A stretch of 64,000 bases of DNA from Corynebacterium sp. Marseille-P3884 (GTDB lineage Bacteria; Actinomycetota; Actinomycetes; Mycobacteriales; Mycobacteriaceae). Of the stretch, positions 26,909 to 35,100 are shown piece after piece. The notes under the pieces are model-generated. The model had not been told where the DNA came from. It searched no databases and saw nothing but the letters and a program-made list of their open reading frames with translations. The stretch lies in the NCBI RefSeq assembly GCF_017942225.1, contig NZ_JAGKSD010000002.1, positions 1 through 64,000 on the forward strand, read 5' to 3'. The number at the start of each line of letters is the position of its first letter. Positions within the stretch are counted from its first letter, which is position 1. The translations under genes and the position numbers were made by a program.

Positions 26909-27292
26909 CTACTTCGCTTTCTCCTGCGCTTCCTTCTGCTCCTTGGCAATGCGAGCTGCGGTACGGCGGCGCTTGCGCAGCTGTTCCAGGCGCTCCTCGA
27001 GCAGCTCGTCGAGCTCCTCAAGGCTGCGGCGTTCACGGAGCATGTCCCAGTGGGTGCGGGGCGGCTTCACTGGCTTGGATTCGACGCCTTCGCCCTCGAC
27101 GAGGGTGCCCACCTGGCCGTTCTTGCACGGCCATTCTTCGGGAATCTCGGCATCGTCGGCGAACGGGATCTCGTAGATCTCGCCGTTCGGGGTGCGGTAT
27201 TTTGCCATCCTGCGCGGCGCGAGATCGTGGTCACGATCAGTTTCGTAGCTCACTGCGCCCATGCGGCTACCACGTAGCACCCGATCAGCCAT
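26909..27292 (-). CDS. rbpA: RNA polymerase-binding protein RbpA
   Basis: RbpA (127 residues) is an essential actinobacterial protein that holds RNA polymerase to the primary sigma factor and stabilises open complexes. The core (DLAPRRMAKYRTPNGEIYEI, split at residues 24-43; then EEWPCKNGQ) and the basic linker are followed by the sigma-interaction domain THWDMLRERRSLEELDELL. The C-terminal Lys/Glu-rich helix is longer than in mycobacteria. Its position next to ppm1 is conserved (Rv2050/Rv2051c). Confidence 0.93.
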   Translation of the reverse strand: MADRVLRGSRMGAVSYETDRDHDLAPRRMAKYRTPNGEIYEIPFADDAEIPEEWPCKNGQVGTLVEGEGVESKPVKPPRTHWDMLRERRSLEELDELLEERLEQLRKRRRTAARIAKEQKEAQEKAK

Positions 27293-27334
27293 GCTGCATC
27301 TATCCCTTCGTCGAAAATTCAGTCGCGAGCTTAA

Positions 27335-27340
27335 AGTATA
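27335..27340 (-). promoter_or_regulatory. -10 box (TATACT) of rbpA
   Basis: On the minus strand TATACT lies about 43 bases before the rbpA ATG, giving a short leader. No matching -35 is obvious. Confidence 0.4.
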
Positions 27341-27423
27341 ACGGCCATAATCTCTAACGCGCCGACCGCGTGGTTTGTTCCGCGGAATGGCTGTCGCGCC
27401 GCAGCAACGACTTTAAGTGGGGA

Positions 27424-27429
27424 TATGAT
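27424..27429 (+). promoter_or_regulatory. -10 box (TATGAT) for the zinc-finger gene
   Basis: TATGAT ends 11 bases before ATG 27441, leaving room for at most a few leader bases. It probably drives the zinc-finger and YceI genes together. Confidence 0.4.
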
Positions 27430-27440
27430 CGAGAGCGATC

Positions 27441-27761
27441 ATGAACCAGCACACTGACGCTCCGCCGACCTGCCAATACTGCAGCAAGGAGATTCAGCTC
27501 ACACCGGGACGCGGTCGTCCGCGAAAATATTGCAGCGACTCGTGCAAGCAGCGAGCCTACGAGCAAAGACATCCAGTATCGCCAGGTCAGAGGCCTACGC
27601 GGACAATTAGTGGGGAAACCCTGCGGGATAAGCTCTTTGAGCTCCGGTGCGCTGCCGAGGATATTGCTACAGCATCGAGTGAGGGTGCGGAGCACACTGA
27701 GATTCAGTCTCTGTGCGACGAGCTGGTTACCATGGCTAAGAAGCTCGAGAGGCTGCAATAA
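27441..27761 (+). CDS. small zinc-finger/coiled-coil protein
   Basis: This 106-residue protein has a four-Cys N-terminal motif, CQYCSKEI followed by RPRKYCSDSCKQRAY (residues about 11-40), of a kind seen at the start of many actinobacterial proteins and expected to bind zinc. The remainder is a helical, charged segment (about 58-106) that may form a coiled coil. It lies 21 bases before the YceI gene and is probably cotranscribed. The function is unknown. Binding nucleic acid or an RNA polymerase partner are guesses only. Confidence 0.65.
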   Translation: MNQHTDAPPTCQYCSKEIQLTPGRGRPRKYCSDSCKQRAYEQRHPVSPGQRPTRTISGETLRDKLFELRCAAEDIATASSEGAEHTEIQSLCDELVTMAKKLERLQ

Positions 27762-27782
27762 GGCAATCAGAGAGGAATGCTC

Positions 27783-28481
27783 ATGCGCACGCGCAACCAG
27801 AAACTCATTGTCATCGGCGGCGTGGCGGTCATCGTCGTACTCGCGTTGTTGGCGTTGGTGCCGCTGTTCATTTCGCTCGTTTCGCACCCAGGTGTGAAGA
27901 CCGACGGCATTGATGCGGACGGTGCGAAGGCAGCGTCGACCGATGTGGACGGCGAGTGGGTCGTCACGACCAAACCAGGCAAGAACATGACATCGGCCGG
28001 GTTCACGTTCTACGAATTGCTGCCGGGCGACGAGCGGACCACATCGGGCTCCACACAAGACGTGGAGGGCGAAATGACCATTGAAGGCGGCTCATTGACT
28101 GCCGGTAAGGTGACCGTGAATATGGGCAATATCGTCACGGATAAAGATGTCCGTGACGAAAATGTGCGTAGGAAGATCCTTCACACGGAGGAGTATCCGG
28201 AATCCACATTCGTTCTGACGGAGCCTGCCGATGTGTCGCAGCTCCCGGAAGACGGAACTGCCGGCACAGTGACGCTCACTGGAGATCTGACCATTCACGG
28301 TAAACCGAACAGCATTACCCAGGAGTTCAACGCGCTGCGGACCGGAGACAATGTGATCGTCCATGCCGATGTGCCGATCAACCGCCTGGACTACGGAGTG
28401 GAGACGCCGGAATTCGTCGCGGCAAAGATCGCTGAGGATGGCGAGATCAACATCCGACTGAAACTCGAGAAGAAGAGTTAG
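27783..28481 (+). CDS. membrane-anchored YceI-family lipid-binding protein
   Basis: The product has 232 residues, with an N-terminal membrane anchor (residues about 8-30) and an outer YceI domain (about 55-230). YceI proteins form a lipocalin-like barrel that binds isoprenoids such as polyprenyl or quinone molecules. Features of the fold visible here include SAGFTFYELL and the closing VPINRLDYGVETPEFV. GAGAGGA sits just before ATG 27777, so 27783 is the better-spaced start. Confidence 0.85.
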   Translation: MRTRNQKLIVIGGVAVIVVLALLALVPLFISLVSHPGVKTDGIDADGAKAASTDVDGEWVVTTKPGKNMTSAGFTFYELLPGDERTTSGSTQDVEGEMTIEGGSLTAGKVTVNMGNIVTDKDVRDENVRRKILHTEEYPESTFVLTEPADVSQLPEDGTAGTVTLTGDLTIHGKPNSITQEFNALRTGDNVIVHADVPINRLDYGVETPEFVAAKIAEDGEINIRLKLEKKS

Positions 28482-28528
28482 CGCTCAGGCGCAGGTTCAA
28501 GAAGTGCTTGCTGCCTGCGCATTATCTA

Positions 28529-28552
28529 TATCGGTCCGATAATGTACATTAT
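28529..28552. promoter_or_regulatory. two overlapping palindromes between converging genes
   Basis: TATCGG-T-CCGATA (28529-28541) and ATAATGTACATTAT (28539-28552) are perfect and overlap by three bases. They look like operator sites for dimeric repressors, yet the genes on both sides end here. They could also be part of a termination or antisense element. Confidence 0.4.
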
Positions 28553-28619
28553 GTCAAGTAACGTTGAGGGGTGCTTGCCTGCCCCCACACGGTGATGCGT
28601 GTGTGCGGATCCGCCTCTC

Positions 28620-29948
28620 CTATCTCACGCCGCGGCGATGGCGATGCGTGAGGGTCAGCTGAACCACATCGAGCATGCCGGCATGGGCCATGGCTTCACG
28701 TAGCGCGAGCTGCCAGATCCAAAGCCTGCGGTACACGGAATCAAAACCGTCGGCTGCGGCCTCGCGCAATTGGCTCTGGAACACAGTGCGTTGGTGCTTC
28801 AGCGACAACTCCAGATGATTCGGCGCATGGGTCTGCGCAATGACGCGCAGCCCGCTGCGGGAATCCACGGTCTTCCGGATCTGATCCACGGTCCGATAGT
28901 TCAGCGTCGGCCAGATATACGCGCGCAACGATTCCAGCGCAGATTGTGCTGCAGGAGTCATCTTCCCCGTCGCGACCACGGTTTGGAGGGCGGCGCGGCC
29001 GGAGCGGGCTAACAGGCCGTCGATAAGCGCGAAATAATGCGCTTGAACGCGCGTGGGCATCGTCTCGAGGTGCTCAGCGGACACGACCGCGTCGTAGCGC
29101 ACTTTTCGACGATCCATGCCCCGCGGCAGCCCCTCCACGACATTGAGGTGAACGGCGTCCTCTGCCCCGCCGAGCGTCAACCTTTCGCGCAACGTGCGTA
29201 CGACTGCCGGGTCGGTGACGATCGAATCGACCGTGGCGCGGCGCCCTGCGGCGGCGATGGCCACGGCCCCGCCCGAAGACGGCACCTCGGCTAGGTGCGT
29301 GCCGGGATGGACCACCGCGGCGTCGAGAAGCATGCCTACGCTGCGAGCTTGCGCGTCAGCGAGATCGAGTTTCTCTGTCTCGAGCGGCGCGCTGTAGTTA
29401 GTCTCCGAAACAAAATAATTCTTCGGCTCCTTGCCGCGCCCTGCGCTCGGCGAATGCGATGGCACGCTCACCCGCTCCATCGTGGGCACGCCCGTTGCGA
29501 AATGACCGGCGAAAGCGCTCATGCCGTCACCAGAGAACTTTGCGACGAGCTCCGGCGGCACCTCGCCCCCGCTGAAACGCGCCTCTCGGCCGAGCGTGGT
29601 CTTCGGATTGAACCCGACTTCCAGCAACTTGCTCACGACATGCACGAGCGCATCAGGCGTTTCCGTGCGCCACTCTCCTGCCATGTATCCCTCAGCAAGG
29701 CCGATCCACCCATTGGCGGCAATCCGGTCGAACAACTCTGCATGATCGACGACGAGATCGGGTTCATTGTCGGGGTTGAGCTCTAATCCCCCGCGTGCGC
29801 ACGCTCCCGCGAAAGCGGCCTCCGCGCGGCGGGCGCGCCAACCCATGAAACGTCCCGTGGGCACTGACGCGATATTCGGCCACTGCTGAGCATCGACGGT
29901 GGCTAAGTGCATGGGGATCGCGGGGTTGTCGGACACGCCGTCTACCAT
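28620..29948 (-). CDS. cyclopropane-fatty-acid synthase homologue with a weak SAM site
   Basis: This 442-residue protein aligns in layout with the mycolic/cyclopropane fatty acid synthase family, with an N-terminal segment of about 160 residues and a C-terminal helical region (NYRTVDQIRKTV, SLKHQRTVFQSQ). The usual SAM-binding glycine loop (VLEIGxGWG) appears only as GTHLAEVPSSGGAVA, lacking key residues. The lipid methyltransferase activity is therefore doubtful. Similar proteins are found in other corynebacteria. One 11-mer encodes ALIDGL (29018-29028). Confidence 0.75.
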   Translation of the reverse strand: MVDGVSDNPAIPMHLATVDAQQWPNIASVPTGRFMGWRARRAEAAFAGACARGGLELNPDNEPDLVVDHAELFDRIAANGWIGLAEGYMAGEWRTETPDALVHVVSKLLEVGFNPKTTLGREARFSGGEVPPELVAKFSGDGMSAFAGHFATGVPTMERVSVPSHSPSAGRGKEPKNYFVSETNYSAPLETEKLDLADAQARSVGMLLDAAVVHPGTHLAEVPSSGGAVAIAAAGRRATVDSIVTDPAVVRTLRERLTLGGAEDAVHLNVVEGLPRGMDRRKVRYDAVVSAEHLETMPTRVQAHYFALIDGLLARSGRAALQTVVATGKMTPAAQSALESLRAYIWPTLNYRTVDQIRKTVDSRSGLRVIAQTHAPNHLELSLKHQRTVFQSQLREAAADGFDSVYRRLWIWQLALREAMAHAGMLDVVQLTLTHRHRRGVR

Positions 29949-30058
29949 AGACCGACGGCAGCCCGCCTCATGGGAGCCACGGCGCGCGGAGAATAGAAAC
30001 GGGCGTATGATCTCATGGCGGATAAGCGTGCAATTGCTACAAAGAGGAGTACAGATAC

Positions 30059-31459
30059 ATGTCGGATAAGCCCTACCGCCCCGCAGGTAACCGCCACCAC
30101 GTCGTCATCATCGGTTCCGGCTTCGGCGGGCTTTTCGCAGCTCGCGAGCTAGACGGCGCAGACGTGGACGTCACGTTGATTAGCCGCACCAACTTCCACC
30201 TCTTCCCGCCCCTGCTCTACCAGGTGGCCACGGGTCTGCTGTCCACCGGCGAGATCGCTACCTCGACCCGCCAGATCCTGGGCAAGCAGAAGAACACCGA
30301 CATCGTCCGCGGCGACGTCACCGACATCAACCTTGACTCCAACACCGTCACCTTCGAAGAGGGCGAGTCCACCCGCACCTATGAGTACGACTCCCTCATC
30401 GTGGCCGCTGGTGCCGGTCAGTCCTACTTCGGCAACGACCACTTCGCCGAGTTCGCTCCTGGTCTGAAGACTCTGGACAATGCTTTAGAGATCCGCTCCC
30501 GCCTCGTCACCGCCTTCGAGCGTGCCGAGATCACAGAGGATCCAGAAGAGCGCGAGCGCCTGCTCACCTTCGTCATCGTCGGCGCAGGTCCGACCGGTGT
30601 CGAGCTCGCAGGCCAGGTTGCCGAGATGGCGCACCGCAGCTTCCGCGACGAGTACTCCAACTTCCGCCCGTCCAGCGCCAAGATCATTCTTCTCGACGGT
30701 GCGCCCCAGGTGCTTCCGCCGTTCGGCAAGCGTCTCGGCCGCAAGGCACAGCGCGAGCTGGAGAAGATGGGCGTCACGGTCCGCCTCAACGCGATGGTGA
30801 CCAACATCGACGAGACCACGGTCACCTACAAGGACATGAAGACCGAGGAAGAGACCACGATCGATTCCTACACCAAGATCTGGTCCGCTGGTGTCGCTGC
30901 TTCCCCGCTGGGCAAGACCGTCGCCGAGCAGGCCGGCCTCGAAGTCGACCGCGCGGGCAAGGTCCCGGTGAACCCGGACCTCTCCGTCGGCGAGCACCGC
31001 AACGTCTTCGTCGTCGGCGACATGATGAACCTGGACAAGCTTCCGGGCGTTGCCCAGGTGGCTATCCAGTCCGGCGAGTACGCCGCGAAGGCGATCAAGG
31101 CAGGCGTCGAGGAGAATCAGGAACCGGACCAGCGCGAGGCTTTCGAGTACTTCGATAAAGGCTCCATGGCGATCGTCGGCCGCTTCCACGCCGTTGTGAA
31201 GATGGGCAAGGTTGAAATCGCCGGCTTCCTGGGCTGGATCATGTGGCTGCTCGTCCACGTGTCCTTCCTGGTGTCCAAGCGCAACCGCATCGTGTCCATG
31301 TTCACGTGGACGCTCAATGCGCTCACCCCGAAGCGGTACAACCTCCCGACCACTCTGCAGCAAATGCATGCGCGCACTGCCCTGCTGAATTTGGGTAAGG
31401 TGACTGACAACGACACCGAGAAGTTCTCGGAGTTGCGCGACACCAACGGCGAGAACTAA
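30059..31459 (+). CDS. ndh: type II NADH dehydrogenase
   Basis: This 466-residue, single-subunit flavoprotein passes electrons from NADH to menaquinone at the inner face of the membrane without pumping protons. The FAD site is VVIIGSGFGGLFAAREL (residues about 15-31), the NADH site FVIVGAGPTGVELAGQV (about 176), and the second FAD motif VFVVGDMMNL (about 318). A C-terminal hydrophobic and amphipathic region (GFLGWIMWLLVHVSFLV) binds the membrane. AAGAGGAG precedes the ATG. Confidence 0.95.
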   Translation: MSDKPYRPAGNRHHVVIIGSGFGGLFAARELDGADVDVTLISRTNFHLFPPLLYQVATGLLSTGEIATSTRQILGKQKNTDIVRGDVTDINLDSNTVTFEEGESTRTYEYDSLIVAAGAGQSYFGNDHFAEFAPGLKTLDNALEIRSRLVTAFERAEITEDPEERERLLTFVIVGAGPTGVELAGQVAEMAHRSFRDEYSNFRPSSAKIILLDGAPQVLPPFGKRLGRKAQRELEKMGVTVRLNAMVTNIDETTVTYKDMKTEEETTIDSYTKIWSAGVAASPLGKTVAEQAGLEVDRAGKVPVNPDLSVGEHRNVFVVGDMMNLDKLPGVAQVAIQSGEYAAKAIKAGVEENQEPDQREAFEYFDKGSMAIVGRFHAVVKMGKVEIAGFLGWIMWLLVHVSFLVSKRNRIVSMFTWTLNALTPKRYNLPTTLQQMHARTALLNLGKVTDNDTEKFSELRDTNGEN

Positions 31460-31495
31460 GCACCTCTTACCTCTCACTCACGGACGGAGCACGTA

Positions 31496-31711
31496 ATGGC
31501 GGGCATTGATATTCCCCTTCTGTTATTTATCGGGTTCGTCATTCTCATGGTGCTCACGTTCATTGGTGGGCTGGTGCTCTTAGCGCTCTTGCCCGGGAAA
31601 TCGAAGGCCGAGCGTCGGCGCGAGCGACAGCGCGCGCGACGCAGGGCCCTTTTCAACCTAGGGTCTGACACGCTGCTCGATTTCTACCGAAAGAAGGGGC
31701 CGCGTCTCTGA
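31496..31711 (+). CDS. small single-span membrane protein
   Basis: This 71-residue protein has one long hydrophobic helix (residues about 6-34) followed by a strongly basic segment KAERRRERQRARRR. It lies 36 bases after ndh and may be cotranscribed. The function is unknown. The basic tail would lie in the cytoplasm. Confidence 0.55.
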   Translation: MAGIDIPLLLFIGFVILMVLTFIGGLVLLALLPGKSKAERRRERQRARRRALFNLGSDTLLDFYRKKGPRL

Positions 31712-31925
31712 TCCCAGTTGCGTGCTCAGCGGGCAGCAGCTTGATCATTTTCATGCGCTGCACCTGCGACCGTGTCCAAGGCCACGGATCTCGGTGCACG
31801 TTTCACCGCGGGCGGGGCGTATGATCTGTTTAGTTCAAAGCCGGGGTGGCTGGGTTCGTCGATAAGCGAATGCCCGCCCACGCTCCGGCTGCCCTGCCGC
31901 CGAGAATGTGAAGAAGGGGGTCGCT

Positions 31926-32999
31926 ATGCCGCCGAAACTTCCTCTATCCCGCAATAAAGCCAAGGCGCAGACGAAGCAGGCCCATCGCCCCGTTCCGGTC
32001 CCGGTGGAACGTTCTGTCGATTTCTGCCGCGTGTTCGTCGAAGGCAAAGCTTTGCCGGGATCGATGCACTACACCGCAGCGATGGAGCGCGTGAAAGAAG
32101 CGGAAAACGGCTACGTGTGGCTGTCGTTGCACGAGCCGAGCGCCGACCAGATGGAGCGGGTCGCACAAGAATTCGGCATCCACGACCTCATCGTGGAGGA
32201 TGCGGTTGCCGCGCACCAGCGTCCGAAGGTGGAGCGCTATGGCGAACAGCTTTTCTTCGTCATCCGTACTGTCACCTACCGGGACGACGAGGAAGTCTCG
32301 GACTTGCGCGAAATCATTTCGACCGGCGAGGTGCAGATGCTCGTCGGCGACGACTTCGTCATCACCATCCGCCATGACACGCAACTGCCGAACCTCACCC
32401 AAGAGCTGATCGAGGACCAGGAGATTTCATCGCTCGGTCCAGCCGCGGTCGCGTGGAAAGTCGCTGACCATATCGTGGAGAACTATATGAAGGTCACCAC
32501 CTTCCTCTCCAGCGACGTCGACGAACTCGAGAACGAGGTCTTCACGCCGCGTCAGCTGATCAACATCGACAAGATCTACATGTACAAACGTGAGGTCTTG
32601 GAGATGCGCCACGCCACCGACCCGCTCGGCCCGGCATTGCGCTCCGGCCTGACCTTGAACAAGGACTTGCTGAGCAAACCGATTCGCTCGTACCTGCGCG
32701 ATGTGCAGGACAACGCGATGATCGTCAGCGATAACGTCTCCGGCTTCGACGAGCGGCTTTCATCGCTTCTCGACGCCTCCGTGGCCAAGGTCTCCATGCA
32801 GCAGAACTCTGACATGCGCACGATCTCCGCTGTTGTCGGCATGGCGGCGCTGCCGACCATGATCGCCGGTGTCTACGGCATGAACTTCGAGTACATGCCC
32901 GAACTCGCATGGCGGTACGCCTACCCCGTCGTGCTTCTGGTGATGTTCGGTTCGATCCTGGGCATGTACTGGTGGTTCCGGAAGAACCACTGGCTCTAG
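31926..32999 (+). CDS. corA: CorA-type magnesium/cobalt transporter
   Basis: This 357-residue protein has the CorA layout: a long cytoplasmic domain, then two C-terminal helices with the loop signature YGMNFEYMPEL, of which GMN is invariant. It forms a pentameric Mg2+ channel. GAAGGGGG precedes ATG 31926, and an in-frame GTG at 31908 is less likely. The 214-base region upstream contains one intergenic 11-mer (31857-31867) and no other clear element. Confidence 0.93.
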   Translation: MPPKLPLSRNKAKAQTKQAHRPVPVPVERSVDFCRVFVEGKALPGSMHYTAAMERVKEAENGYVWLSLHEPSADQMERVAQEFGIHDLIVEDAVAAHQRPKVERYGEQLFFVIRTVTYRDDEEVSDLREIISTGEVQMLVGDDFVITIRHDTQLPNLTQELIEDQEISSLGPAAVAWKVADHIVENYMKVTTFLSSDVDELENEVFTPRQLINIDKIYMYKREVLEMRHATDPLGPALRSGLTLNKDLLSKPIRSYLRDVQDNAMIVSDNVSGFDERLSSLLDASVAKVSMQQNSDMRTISAVVGMAALPTMIAGVYGMNFEYMPELAWRYAYPVVLLVMFGSILGMYWWFRKNHWL

Positions 33000-33006
33000 G
33001 GGTGGC

Positions 33007-33441
33007 TTAAGCGTCCATCACCATTGTGCGGAGCGTGGACACGGCGACGAGTTTGCCGTCGCAACGCATTTCCGTTCGCCACAGTTGAGTGCGTCGGCCG
33101 ACGTGCACCGGTGTCACTTCAGCCTCAATGACTTCGTCGGTGACGCTTCGGAGCAAATCGGTGCTGTTGTTCATACCCACGACTGGGCCGCCCGCTGCTA
33201 CGAAGCCCGCGAACGAGCCCATCGTCTCGCCGATGGAGCAGAACACTCCCCCGTTGACCACTCCGGCCGGCTGGTGGTGCTTCGGCGCGGCTTTAACGGT
33301 GGCGACCATTTTCTCCGGGCCGAATTCGGTGAATGTCAGGCCGATGAATGAGTCGAATTCGGTGGCGGCGGAATTGAGCATGGCGAGTTCTTCTTCACCA
33401 AGCTGGCGGTTTTGCAGGTGTTTCAGATCATTGATGTGCAT
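33007..33441 (-). CDS. hotdog-fold thioesterase (PaaI family)
   Basis: This 144-residue protein has the hotdog thioesterase pattern with HHQPAGVVNGGVFCSIGETM (split across residues 57-76), where Asn/Gly and the following Glu are the usual active-site region, and STDLLRSVTDEVIEAEVTPVHVGRR (split across 95-119). It probably hydrolyses acyl- or aryl-CoA in the cytoplasm, with unknown substrate. It converges on corA with only seven bases between. Confidence 0.85.
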   Translation of the reverse strand: MHINDLKHLQNRQLGEEELAMLNSAATEFDSFIGLTFTEFGPEKMVATVKAAPKHHQPAGVVNGGVFCSIGETMGSFAGFVAAGGPVVGMNNSTDLLRSVTDEVIEAEVTPVHVGRRTQLWRTEMRCDGKLVAVSTLRTMVMDA

Positions 33442-33546
33442 AGAAACTGACTTTAGCAACGAAACTAGTGCTTAAAGTCACACTTTTCGGAAGCTGATCT
33501 GAAAAATCCGGGCACGGGTTGGCTCCCCGGCTGATACTGCGTGCGT

Positions 33547-35061
33547 ATGCTCAAGGACATGACTTCGAATGACTCTTCTTCCGCTAACGCTGCTTCCAAC
33601 GGTGCCGATGCTGCCGGTCAGGCTCAGATCGGTGTGGTGGGCATGGCCGTAATGGGGTCGAATCTGGCCCGCAATTTCGCTTCCCGCGGCCACACCGTGG
33701 CTATTTTCAACCGCTCCCCTGAAAAGACCCGCGCGGTGATGGAGCAGTACGGCGACGAAGGCTCGTTCATTCCGTCCGAGACCATCGAGGACTTCGTGGC
33801 TTCCTTGGAGCGTCCGCGTAAGGCCGTGATCATGGTTCAGGCCGGCAAGGCTACTGATGCGGTGATCGACCAGCTGGTCGAAGCTATGGACGACGGTGAC
33901 ATTATCATCGACGGCGGCAACTCCCTGTTCACCGACACGATCCGCCGCGAGAAGGAAGTCGCCGCTAAGGGTCGCCACTTCGTCGGCGCGGGCATTTCCG
34001 GCGGCGAGGAAGGTGCACTTCGCGGCCCGTCGATCATGCCAGGTGGACCGAAGGAGTCCTGGGAAACACTCGGTCCCCTGCTCGAGGACATCTCCGCGAA
34101 GGTCGACGGCACCCCGTGCGTGACTCACATCGGCCCGGACGGTGCCGGACACTTCGTCAAGATGGTCCACAACGGTATCGAGTACGCCGACATGCAGGTC
34201 ATCGGCGAGGCCTACCACCTGCTGCGCTACGCCGCTGGCATTGAACCGGCAGAGCTGGCGGAGATCTTCTCCGAGTGGAACCAGGGCGATCTCGACTCCT
34301 ACCTGATCGAAATCACCGCTGAAGTTCTGCGCCAGGTCGACTCGAAGACTGGCAAGCCGTTCATCGACATCATTGTCGACGCCGCTGGCCAGAAGGGCAC
34401 CGGTCGCTGGACAGTCAAGGAGGCACTGGATCTCGGCGTGCCCACCTCCGGCATCGGCGAAGCTGTTTTCGCCCGCGCATTGTCGTCGGCGCTCGCCCAG
34501 CGCGAGGCAGTCAAGCAAACCGGGCTGCCGTCTGGCGAGACGGCGACGTTGGAGTCCCTCGGTGTGGACAAGGCTCAGTTCGTCGAGGATGTCCGCCGTG
34601 CGCTCTACGCCTCCAAGCTCGTCGCCTACGCGCAGGGCTTCGACGAGATCAACGCTGGCTCCAAGGAGTACGGCTGGGGCCTTAAGCCGCAGGATCTGGC
34701 GACCATCTGGCGCGGCGGCTGCATTATCCGCGCGAAATTCCTGAACCGCATCACCGAGGCATACAACAACGATCCGGAGTTGCCGTCGCTGCTGCTCGAC
34801 CCGTACTTCCGCGGCGAGCTGGAAAACGGCCTGATCGATTCCTGGCGCCGTGTGGTCATCACCGCAACGCAGCTGGGTCTGCCGATCCCGGTCTTCGCGT
34901 CGAGCCTGTCTTACTACGATTCGCTGCGCTCCGATCGCCTGCCTGCGGCATTGATTCAGGGCCAGCGCGATTTCTTCGGCGCACACACCTACAAGCGCGT
35001 CGATATGGAAGGCACCTTCCACACGACGTGGTCGGGCGAGCGCGAGGAAATCACCTACTAA
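33547..35061 (+). CDS. gnd: 6-phosphogluconate dehydrogenase, decarboxylating
   Basis: This enzyme of the pentose phosphate pathway converts 6-phosphogluconate to ribulose 5-phosphate, CO2 and NADPH. It shows GVVGMAVMGSNLARN (cofactor site), GAGISGGEEGA (signature), KMVHNGIEYADMQ with catalytic Lys, and TYKRVDMEGTFHTTW at the end. Three starts are possible. ATG 33547 lies eight bases after GATACT, fitting a leaderless message. ATG 33559 resembles the C. glutamicum protein. Product about 504 residues. Confidence 0.94.
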   Translation: MLKDMTSNDSSSANAASNGADAAGQAQIGVVGMAVMGSNLARNFASRGHTVAIFNRSPEKTRAVMEQYGDEGSFIPSETIEDFVASLERPRKAVIMVQAGKATDAVIDQLVEAMDDGDIIIDGGNSLFTDTIRREKEVAAKGRHFVGAGISGGEEGALRGPSIMPGGPKESWETLGPLLEDISAKVDGTPCVTHIGPDGAGHFVKMVHNGIEYADMQVIGEAYHLLRYAAGIEPAELAEIFSEWNQGDLDSYLIEITAEVLRQVDSKTGKPFIDIIVDAAGQKGTGRWTVKEALDLGVPTSGIGEAVFARALSSALAQREAVKQTGLPSGETATLESLGVDKAQFVEDVRRALYASKLVAYAQGFDEINAGSKEYGWGLKPQDLATIWRGGCIIRAKFLNRITEAYNNDPELPSLLLDPYFRGELENGLIDSWRRVVITATQLGLPIPVFASSLSYYDSLRSDRLPAALIQGQRDFFGAHTYKRVDMEGTFHTTWSGEREEITY

Positions 35062-35071
35062 ACCGCACACG

Positions 35072-35100
35072 CCGCGGGGAGATCGGTAGACTCCCCTCGG
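35072..35100 (+). promoter_or_regulatory. hairpin and -10 box at the start of the DEAD-box gene
   Basis: CCGCGGGGAG (35072-35081) and CTCCCCTCGG (35091-35100) can pair at nine of ten positions around a nine-base loop. TAGACT (35087-35092) within it is a possible -10 box ending seven bases before GTG 35100. It may be a promoter for a leaderless message, a terminator-like stem after gnd, or both. Confidence 0.45.

Noticed and set aside
30001..30075. Near matches to the 11-mer around the ndh start (GGCGGATAAGC, GTCGGATAAGCC)
   Set aside because: Each has an extra or changed base. I counted only exact copies.
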